The notes below the pieces were generated by a model. It saw only the letters and a list, made by a program, of their open reading frames with translations, ran no database searches and was not told the DNA's origin. 64,000 bases of DNA from an uncultured Rikenellaceae bacterium (GTDB taxonomy: Bacteria > Bacteroidota > Bacteroidia > Bacteroidales > Rikenellaceae): positions 72,433 through 136,432 of the forward strand of contig CAJURV010000001.1 of assembly GCA_910588925.1 (NCBI GenBank), written 5' to 3'. Position 1 is the first letter of the stretch; every line of letters starts with the position of its first letter. Below, one piece after another: positions 57,756 through 64,000 of the stretch. Position numbers and translations under genes: made by a program.

Positions 57756-60026
57756 CTATTCAGATACGACAGCCACAGAATCGACCGCCGGCCTTTTAAC
57801 CGCAACGGAGTCGGCCGCAGACGACAACCGTCTCTTTATATTGTTGCTCTCGCCTACAAGATCGCCACCGAGAAAATCGCCAACACCCACAGGCGACGAT
57901 TCGGTACGGTCGTGCCAAACGCCAGCTTTGGCAAGATCGACCCTCTCCTGATTTATTCCCGCCGTTATCAAAAAGCGAGGACGCACCAACGATGAGGTCG
58001 TCTCACGCTCGGAGGGCCTTATGACGCGGTCGCACACGTCGAAACGGGTCTTGGGACGCGGCTTGGTTATCCATCGGAAACCTTCGAGCACAAGTTTCTG
58101 ATTGGCCGCTATCTTGTCTATGGGATAGATGCTGTGCGTTATGTCCTTGATCCATTTGAGCCTCGATATCTCGGAGCTGTCGAACGTTATCTCCATATCG
58201 GCCGACATTATATACATCATGGTATTAGGTCTGCCATCCTGCTCCTTATAGAAAATTGTTTCGGCATTTCCGTCGATATATACTATGTCGAGCTCGTTGT
58301 CTTTGAAATAGCACTCCATGTATTTACCCCTGATCTGATTATACCTGTTACGATCGGAGCGGAGCCTCTGCCCTATTATGGGATAGTCGTACAACTCGGC
58401 TCTGTCCAACTGTTCGTTAACAGTATATATCTTTATATACGAGGCTGTTATCTGGTTATTCTCGTTCCATATTATGGGCGACGAATACATGAACATGGTA
58501 GAATCGACCGTTACCGCGGCGATTGAATCGCACACCGCCTGCACGTCGCGCTTGTATATCCTGACATTATGATAACCTCTCAATATGTAGTCCGACGAAT
58601 CGGCCTCATGCACCGCGTCGTTCTTACGTCTGGCCAATGTATCGAGCACTACGGTGTCGGCATGCAAGGTATCCATAGCCGCGAGCGAGTCTCTCCTCTC
58701 GGCCCTCGCCTCCTCTATCATACGCATCCTCTTTTCGGCACGCTCCGCGCGTTTGGCTCTGCGCCGGGCCTTCTTCTCCAGCTTCTTGAGCCTTTTGGCC
58801 GCCTTCTTAGGGTTCAACGATGCACTGTCAGACGCCTCCGCCGCTATGCTGTCGGTTACGATCTCCGGCACCGCCGCCATAGCACTGTCGGCAGACAAGG
58901 TGTCGGCCGCCGCATCACCCGCAGGCTCATCGGCCGCCGGCACCCCGGAGATGCTATCGACCGCAATACTGTCTCCAGCCTGGCCGGGAACCAACTGGGG
59001 CACCACTATCATAGTGTCGGCGCGCATGAACGTAGTGTCGCCCTCCTCACTGTCATCGAAAGAGGCCGACGAGGGGTTCCCTGTCATTATCACCCGTTTG
59101 GAACCGCTCCAATAATATCCGTAATCGCCGAATGTGTAAAGAGAGCGGGAGGTATCCAGTATTTGTATGTCGCCGCGTAACTCCACCTCCTTAACCAAAC
59201 TCATATACCTCAACGAATCGGACCACAACTCCTGATCCTCCGTCATGACATAAGCGGAATCGACGAAATCGTATATGCCGGTAGCGCGGTCGTAGGTGCC
59301 GCGACGGGTATGCAGATAGTCGCCCTTACGGCTCCATATATCGGAGGGCTTGTAGAAGGTGACCACCTCGGTATTGAGATTGAAAGCCACCGAATCGCTC
59401 TTTATGTCGTAATCGTCGTTATGCATCTCCACGCCGCCCACCAGCACTATGTCGCGACTCGACGTGTAATAGTCGCCGCGCTCCGACTCCATCAGGTTGT
59501 CGCCCTGCGTCATGGTGCCGCCGCCGTAATAGCTGCCCACGCCTGTCAAGGTGTTGAAGCTGAGGTTATGGGTATATAGCACGGCGTTTCCGTCCACGAG
59601 CTTTATTATGGGGGAATAGACACGGGCGATATTGCTCTCGCCGTCGTAAGTGAACCGGTCGCCGTAGATGTAGGTGGAGTCGTTGGCGTTGATGATGACG
59701 CTGCCCAGCCCCTCCATGTTCTTATCGCTGTAACGGTAGGCGGTGTCGCATGTTATGATGACGCCGTTATGGTGAAAGGCCACATTGCCTACCAACTTGG
59801 CGAACGCCCCCTGATTGCTCAAAATGGTAACGTCGCTACGGTAATCGACCCGCGCCTTGCCTACGGTATCTCCGGCGCTATTCTGAGCGATAAGGGCGGC
59901 AAAGGCTTCGGTATCGTAAGGACGATCCGTCACCGCTACACGCTCCGAACGCGCGAGAAGCGGCGCGACGAAAATCATCGTCACCGCCGCCGTCACCCAT
60001 ATATATGACTTGGCGCCTCTTTCCAT
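57756..60026 (-). CDS. OstA/LptA-like envelope protein
   Basis: 756 residues, exported (N-terminal signal anchor ending near LLARS). The N-terminal half contains the OstA/LptA jelly-roll repeats (LSNQGAFAKLVGNVAFHHNGVIITCDTAYRY, GDRFTYDGESNIARVYSPIIKL), indicating lipopolysaccharide transport or assembly, as in OstA-like proteins of Bacteroidetes. An Ala/Ser/Asp-rich stretch (about 335-410) and a Lys/Arg/Ala coiled-coil stretch (about 415-470) interrupt it before more jelly-roll-like sequence. It begins 2 bases after surA and lies in the ppiC-surA-ostA unit. LptD-type barrel sequence is not present. Confidence 0.82.
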   Translation of the reverse strand: MERGAKSYIWVTAAVTMIFVAPLLARSERVAVTDRPYDTEAFAALIAQNSAGDTVGKARVDYRSDVTILSNQGAFAKLVGNVAFHHNGVIITCDTAYRYSDKNMEGLGSVIINANDSTYIYGDRFTYDGESNIARVYSPIIKLVDGNAVLYTHNLSFNTLTGVGSYYGGGTMTQGDNLMESERGDYYTSSRDIVLVGGVEMHNDDYDIKSDSVAFNLNTEVVTFYKPSDIWSRKGDYLHTRRGTYDRATGIYDFVDSAYVMTEDQELWSDSLRYMSLVKEVELRGDIQILDTSRSLYTFGDYGYYWSGSKRVIMTGNPSSASFDDSEEGDTTFMRADTMIVVPQLVPGQAGDSIAVDSISGVPAADEPAGDAAADTLSADSAMAAVPEIVTDSIAAEASDSASLNPKKAAKRLKKLEKKARRRAKRAERAEKRMRMIEEARAERRDSLAAMDTLHADTVVLDTLARRKNDAVHEADSSDYILRGYHNVRIYKRDVQAVCDSIAAVTVDSTMFMYSSPIIWNENNQITASYIKIYTVNEQLDRAELYDYPIIGQRLRSDRNRYNQIRGKYMECYFKDNELDIVYIDGNAETIFYKEQDGRPNTMMYIMSADMEITFDSSEISRLKWIKDITHSIYPIDKIAANQKLVLEGFRWITKPRPKTRFDVCDRVIRPSERETTSSLVRPRFLITAGINQERVDLAKAGVWHDRTESSPVGVGDFLGGDLVGESNNIKRRLSSAADSVAVKRPAVDSVAVVSE

Positions 60027-60028
60027 CG

Positions 60029-61432
60029 CTATTTGTTCCAGCGCGGGTTAGACAGTTTTATCTTATCGTACGGAGCCTCTATCCTCACATACATCTCGTC
60101 GATCTTCTTATCGAGCCACCTATCGAAGATCTCCTGTTTCTTCACCGACACGGCCAGATCTTCCAACTGCGTATAGTCGTCATCGAACGTGGCGACATGC
60201 GCCGGTATAAGCTCCACTAACTTCACGAACTTGACCAACTCGTTCATATTGGTCTGATCTATCGACTCGAAGGCATCGCTCATCTGCCCCGGCTGCAAAC
60301 CGCGCAGATATTCGTAATCTATGCCCAGCTCGTCGCGGAAGAAACGGTTGGTCTTAAGGCGAGGAATGTTATACATATCGTAGGTGGAGTTAGCCACCAC
60401 GCCGCCGCTCTGCTTGCTTTTGACATCGTCAGAGAAACGTTTGACCGCATCGTCGAAGCTCAGGCTGTCGACCCTGACCTTATGCACCACGCTATCCAAT
60501 AAGGTGAGAGCACGCTCGCGGTCTTCCGGATCGAAACGCACACGCATGAGTATATGACGGCAGTGGTATAGATCGCCGTCCACATCCAACAGCTCTATGA
60601 TATGATACCCGAACTCCGTCTCCACAATCTCCGACACCTGACCCGGCTTGAGCGCTTCGAGCGCTTCAGCGAAAGGCGACACGAAACCGTCTTTGGACTG
60701 CGGGTCCATCTCGCCGCCGCGCGAGGCCGAGGCATAATCCTCGGAGTACATCCTAGCAAGAGCCGAGAAGCTGGTACCTTTCAGTATACGGTCGCGTAAC
60801 GACAAAAGCTGCTCCTTTACGTTGAGTTTGGCATCGTCGTCGTTTTTAGGGTATTTCACCACCTGAGCGTAAACATATTGCTCCGGCACCATAGGCAGGC
60901 TGTCTTTGGGTAGGCGGCGTACGAACTTAAGCACCTCGGAGGGCGTAACCGTGGCCCCCTCCTCCACCTTGTTTTTCATGGCGCGGGCCATCTCCGACTC
61001 CGTAAGACGACGGCGCAGATGATCGCGCACGCTGAATATGGGACGGTTGAAATAATCCTCCACCGCCTTTACCGAACCTTTGCTCCTGACGTATGCGTCC
61101 AGTTGCGCCTCCACCTGATCGTCGACCTGCGAGGTGTTGATGGTTAGGGAGTCGATAGCGGCCTGCGAAGCCAACAATTTCTGCACCAATATGGTCTCCA
61201 GAGCTTCGGCCTCGGGATCGGCACCCGTGTAACCGCGTTCTATGTAGCTCTGTTTTATATAATCTTCGGCCATACGCAGATCCGACAGCAACACCATGGA
61301 ACTGCCGACTACCGCCACAACCTCATCGGCAACGTAACGCTGACTCGCGGGCCACTGGTCGATCTGTTGCGCCACAGCCGGACAATGACAAGCACATACC
61401 GCTACGGCCAATATGTATCCAATGAATTTCAT
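60029..61432 (-). CDS. surA: SurA-like periplasmic peptidyl-prolyl isomerase
   Basis: 467 residues, signal peptide ending at PAVAQ. N-terminal SurA chaperone part (DEVVAVVGSSMVLLSDLRMAEDYIKQ) followed by two parvulin domains: about 183-285 (ARMYSEDYASASRGGEMD...GYHIIELLD) and about 290-395 (CRHILMRVRF...AVKRFSDDVKSKQSGGVV). Helps outer-membrane proteins fold. It sits between a related PpiC lipoprotein and the OstA-like gene, consistent with an outer-membrane biogenesis unit. Confidence 0.93.
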   Translation of the reverse strand: MKFIGYILAVAVCACHCPAVAQQIDQWPASQRYVADEVVAVVGSSMVLLSDLRMAEDYIKQSYIERGYTGADPEAEALETILVQKLLASQAAIDSLTINTSQVDDQVEAQLDAYVRSKGSVKAVEDYFNRPIFSVRDHLRRRLTESEMARAMKNKVEEGATVTPSEVLKFVRRLPKDSLPMVPEQYVYAQVVKYPKNDDDAKLNVKEQLLSLRDRILKGTSFSALARMYSEDYASASRGGEMDPQSKDGFVSPFAEALEALKPGQVSEIVETEFGYHIIELLDVDGDLYHCRHILMRVRFDPEDRERALTLLDSVVHKVRVDSLSFDDAVKRFSDDVKSKQSGGVVANSTYDMYNIPRLKTNRFFRDELGIDYEYLRGLQPGQMSDAFESIDQTNMNELVKFVKLVELIPAHVATFDDDYTQLEDLAVSVKKQEIFDRWLDKKIDEMYVRIEAPYDKIKLSNPRWNK

Positions 61433-61472
61433 ACGCTTATTATTTCTTCACTTTTGTTTTTATAACCACGGG

Positions 61473-62486
61473 TTAATCGACCGTATCTTCCGCACCACGT
61501 TCACGGGTGCTATCTACACGCTCTCTTTCCGGAGCCTCGTTTTCAGGCCGGCGTCTACTCTCCTCGGCCGCCTCCGGGGAGGCATTGCGGGGGAGCGATG
61601 CAGGCTCGGGCCTGACTATCGCGGAGGTATCTATATTGAGCGTGACATGACGCGACCTCACCGCGGCTGCATACAAACTATCCTCCCGCGACTTTATGAA
61701 ATCGGCCCTGCGACGGTTGACTATCGCACGTTTTATGGTTGGGACTATCATCTCCACGGGGATATACTCGCCCGTATTGCGATAGGCCTGTACGCTCATC
61801 AGGTATATCACACCTGCATCCTCGTCCTTGTATTCGTATAGCTTGCCCCTTTTGAGGAAAGCATCGAAGTCTTTCTCCCGGAACGGAATGTCGGTAAGTA
61901 TGTCTCTGAAATAGTGCCAGCCGTCGGTGTACTCCTTGAAATAAAAGGAGCTTTTGTCGGCGATGTCGACAAGATCGGCATAATCCTCCTTGGACGAACT
62001 CGATATCATGCGACGAAGATTACCGGCCTGTCTGTAGTCGGACGGGAAAGCCAATATGCGCGCCTTAGCCACGGGCCCCACCAAACGGAACTGCTCTTTG
62101 TTGCGGTTGTAGTAATCGGTGATCTGGGCGTTGGTTATGGATGTATCGACCCGCTCGCTCAAGGAACGGTCGTAATTATAGATCAGCAACGAATTGCGAT
62201 AAGACTCCATCAGAGCCTCGAACTCGTCCTCGTCATCGGCGAAAAGCTCCTCCGCCTCCCGTATCTTTATCTGCGTCTTGACCCAACTGTCGACATGAGC
62301 CTGCAACAGACTGAGACTGTCCTCACGCGACATACCCTTGGAGAATATATCTTTCACATCGCTAAAATACAACGACTTGCGCCCCACCACCGCCAAAGGC
62401 TCCTCACCGAAAGAGATAAAAGAAAAATCTTTACACGACACCGCAGCCAAAAGAGACACGATAAGGGGGATATATATTCTACGCAT
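61473..62486 (-). CDS. PpiC/SurA-like lipoprotein
   Basis: 337 residues. Lipobox LAAVSC (Cys18). SurA-N-like start (AVVGRKSLYFSDVKDIF...SREDSLSLLQAHVDSWVKTQI) and a weak parvulin-like region (about 130-235: YYNRNKEQFRLVGPVAKARIL). The C-terminal tail (about 285-337) is charged and low in complexity (ERERVDSTRERG). It is probably a membrane-anchored periplasmic chaperone co-operating with the next gene. First gene after a strong promoter. Confidence 0.8.
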   Translation of the reverse strand: MRRIYIPLIVSLLAAVSCKDFSFISFGEEPLAVVGRKSLYFSDVKDIFSKGMSREDSLSLLQAHVDSWVKTQIKIREAEELFADDEDEFEALMESYRNSLLIYNYDRSLSERVDTSITNAQITDYYNRNKEQFRLVGPVAKARILAFPSDYRQAGNLRRMISSSSKEDYADLVDIADKSSFYFKEYTDGWHYFRDILTDIPFREKDFDAFLKRGKLYEYKDEDAGVIYLMSVQAYRNTGEYIPVEMIVPTIKRAIVNRRRADFIKSREDSLYAAAVRSRHVTLNIDTSAIVRPEPASLPRNASPEAAEESRRRPENEAPERERVDSTRERGAEDTVD

Positions 62487-62509
62487 ATATGACGATGTTT
62501 ATCAATTCA

Positions 62510-62540
62510 CAAAAGTAGTATTTTTAGTTCATTCCGCAAA
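62510..62540 (-). promoter_or_regulatory. Promoter of the ppiC-surA-ostA-rpe unit
   Basis: Minus-strand TTTG (62537-62540), 19 bases, then TACTTTTG (62510-62517): an excellent consensus match, 24 bases before the PpiC-like start. Confidence 0.7.
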
Positions 62541-62549
62541 GCAGCAGAG

Positions 62550-63473
62550 CTAAAGGTAGGTATCTTCCAGCCCCTCTTCGGATATTATACGGGGCCTCTC
62601 CTCGACGGCTTCGACTACCGCTTCGGGCTCCGACGCCCGGTACGACTCCGCCTTACGGCCGTAACGACGCGAAAGACGCACATATCCTATCACCAGAACG
62701 ACAACGAGCAACATAGCCGCCGTCGCATACACTAGCCCATAGACCAACCCGTTAGATATCATACCGTACAACGGACGCGAAAACGATTCGTAAGACGGTG
62801 AGTACAGGAAATAGAGCTGCGACACGAGATTATTGACGAAATGAACGAACACGGCGCACCACACCGAACGGGTGGAGAGAAAGACATACGCCAGAACCAA
62901 CCCGCCCAGAAACGCGGGAACAACCTGCACCCAATGGCTGAAATGGGCCGCAGCGAAGATGACCGACGAAAGGAACGCCGCCGGAACCGCCCCTCTTACC
63001 GTAGCCACGTCGCCGGCCAACACCGCACGAAAGAAAAGCTCCTCCGCTATAGGCGCCGCTATCACGGAGGTAAGCACCATCCACGGTCCCATCGCAGAGA
63101 GCATGTCGTAATAGGAGCGTTCGGCCTCGGGGGCCATGTTGGTTAGAGGCTCCGTAACCACCTGCACCGCGAACATCATAGCAACGCCCAGCAACGCCAT
63201 CTTGGGGTTGGATACCCGCATGAATCCGGCCACACCTGCAGAGCTCCCCGTGCTCCCGATACGCACGGCCCTATAAGCGAACGAAAGCGCCAACAGAATA
63301 CCGAAAGACAAAAGGTAATTCAACGACATCAGCGTATCGCCCGGAAAATCTATACCTGTAGCATATAGCACAAGGCCGGAAACGACGGAGGAAAACACCA
63401 AAAACAGAATATAGACCAATATGTCGGCCGACCAAGGATAACTCTTTCCTTTCAGGAAACCTTTCATAATCAA
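62550..63473 (-). CDS. CPBP family intramembrane metalloprotease
   Basis: 307 residues (or 305 from the Met at 63467), with about seven hydrophobic segments. The catalytic motifs of the CPBP (CAAX-processing-like) family are present: EELFFR (Glu144, Glu145, Arg149), AAHFSHW (His177) and FVHFVNN (His211). It is an inner-membrane protein; substrate unknown. The C-terminal about 40 residues are cytosolic, charged and Glu-rich. 63 bases before the PpiC gene, which has its own promoter. Confidence 0.92.
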   Translation of the reverse strand: MIMKGFLKGKSYPWSADILVYILFLVFSSVVSGLVLYATGIDFPGDTLMSLNYLLSFGILLALSFAYRAVRIGSTGSSAGVAGFMRVSNPKMALLGVAMMFAVQVVTEPLTNMAPEAERSYYDMLSAMGPWMVLTSVIAAPIAEELFFRAVLAGDVATVRGAVPAAFLSSVIFAAAHFSHWVQVVPAFLGGLVLAYVFLSTRSVWCAVFVHFVNNLVSQLYFLYSPSYESFSRPLYGMISNGLVYGLVYATAAMLLVVVLVIGYVRLSRRYGRKAESYRASEPEAVVEAVEERPRIISEEGLEDTYL

Positions 63474-63816
63474 CAGTGAGGGAAACGATGCGAAAGTAGT
63501 GAAATTTTCTCGATAAACGGGAGCGGACGGCGAATTATTGTAACTATTATTACGGGTTTTATGTTTTCAAGTCAAACCGACACGTCCGGCGAATGGCGGA
63601 TATTACATGTGACGTTACGGTATAAGACGAGGAAGACAGACAAAATTACGCTTCCACGCCACGAGGGACAGGGAGCATTCGGGCCGCGCCTCGCTTCGCT
63701 CACGGCTGCACAAGCGGAATGTGTTCAAAAAACAGTAATATTTCTTATCACGAACGCGCGTTAACATCAACTGACGGAAATGGGGCTGTATCCTCTTGTT
63801 TCTATTATGGAATGAC
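63474..63816. other. Gap between the CPBP gene and the tandem repeat
   Basis: About 340 bases without a supportable gene. A minus-strand TACTTTCG (63491-63498) is a near match to a -7 element for the CPBP gene. The rest shows nothing recognisable. Confidence 0.4.
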
Positions 63817-63866
63817 TGTCTTTGACTTCATTTCGGATACTATCGTCCCTATAAAATCAAATTTCA

Positions 63867-63899
63867 TTTGCTTTTATAGCCGACTTATTCGTATCTTTG
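63867..63899 (+). promoter_or_regulatory. Tandem promoter, first copy
   Basis: TTTG (63867-63870), 21 bases, then TATCTTTG (63892-63899). The TTTG is the right arm of one palindrome and TATCTTTG the left arm of the next. Confidence 0.6.
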
Positions 63900-63940
63900 A
63901 CTCCGTCTTAGATACTTCGCCTTCGGCAAAATCAAACAAG

Positions 63941-63973
63941 TTTGTTTTTGTATTCGGCTTATTCGTATCTTTG
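63941..63973 (+). promoter_or_regulatory. Tandem promoter, second copy
   Basis: TTTG (63941-63944), 21 bases, then TATCTTTG (63966-63973): the same spacing as the first copy. It points to a gene beyond the window. Confidence 0.6.
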
Positions 63974-64000
63974 ACTTCGTCTTAGATACTCCGCCTCAAC

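Larger units (their letters stand above)
63819..64000 (+). repeat. Promoter-bearing tandem repeat, 74-75 base unit
   Basis: Three units start at 63819 (degenerate, 75 bases), 63894 (74 bases) and 63968 (cut by the window end). Each begins TCTTTGACTyC. Shared parts: GTATCT...AGATAC palindrome, ATCAAA...TTTG palindrome, and GGCTTATTCGTA or GACTTATTCGTA before the next unit. The units read toward the window end on the plus strand. Confidence 0.8.

Noticed and set aside
63561..63985. Plus frames of 67 and 88 codons at the right edge
   Set aside because: One crosses the tandem repeat; both lack coding character.
1..64000. tRNA, rRNA and CRISPR arrays
   Set aside because: Gaps were read for T-loop-like sequences, rRNA signatures and regularly spaced repeats; none was found. 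The only regular repeat is the promoter element at the right end, which lacks unique spacers.

Overview
The window is a chromosomal stretch of a Bacteroidetes bacterium, almost certainly order Bacteroidales. The evidence is repeated: many genes are preceded by the Bacteroidetes sigma-factor promoter (TTTG or TTG, about 19-21 bases, then TAnnTTTG) and lack strong Shine-Dalgarno sites. Several families are typical of or restricted to the phylum: DUF4834, DUF2027-Smr, BACON-containing metalloprotease lipoprotein, S46 dipeptidyl peptidase, OstA-like protein, outer-membrane beta-barrel receptor. The conserved pairs bcp-recA and GT2-pyrC are also present. Isoleucine is often encoded by ATA, which is striking in such GC-balanced DNA. 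I cannot name the genus; Rikenellaceae-like is a guess. No rRNA, tRNA, CRISPR array, intact insertion sequence or prophage was seen.

Layout. 0.3-6.5 kb: purB, a small DUF4834 membrane protein, a Smr-cupin pair, and the coupled queA-ygiQ genes. 6.8-14 kb: dnaB and an FtsE-like ATPase with a long Pro/Gln tail, then gyrB, free methionine-R-sulfoxide reductase (msrC), and a metal-uptake znuA-znuC pair lacking its permease. 14-20.5 kb: an AT-rich island with an XRE regulator surrounded by ACATTTGTA-type palindromes, then a HIT protein, the (p)ppGpp enzyme Rel, and bcp-recA. 20.6-24.8 kb: a 1411-residue double activase of the 2-hydroxyacyl-CoA dehydratase type. 24.9-32.3 kb: an M16 peptidase, a 56-residue winged-helix protein, a gluzincin-like lipoprotein and clpB. 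32.8-39.1 kb: a minus-strand run of a degenerate GH20-like protein, a BACON/metzincin lipoprotein, luxS and a two-receiver/PPDK-ATP-grasp fusion. 39.3-44.6 kb: GT2-pyrC, miaB, an AAA/DUF4143 ATPase and HU. 45.3-49 kb: two exported or cytosolic peptide-degrading enzymes (S46 and Xaa-Pro aminopeptidase). 49.2-54 kb: an outer-membrane barrel protein followed by a LytS/LytTR two-component pair. 54.2-63.5 kb: a long minus-strand run, CPBP protease - PpiC lipoprotein - SurA - OstA - rpe - ABC-F - rlmB, of which ppiC-surA-ostA is an outer-membrane biogenesis unit.

Most genes are housekeeping. The most unusual signals are: (1) a promoter-bearing tandem repeat of about 74 bases at the right end, with two covarying palindromes per unit and a relative upstream of dnaB; (2) the receiver-receiver-PPDK fusion encoded with luxS and a metalloprotease; (3) the double activase with two complete [4Fe-4S] ligand pairs in one chain; (4) the XRE regulator with its palindromes; (5) hairpins and a gene remnant upstream of clpB. 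I see no single multi-gene defence or biosynthetic system that I would call new.
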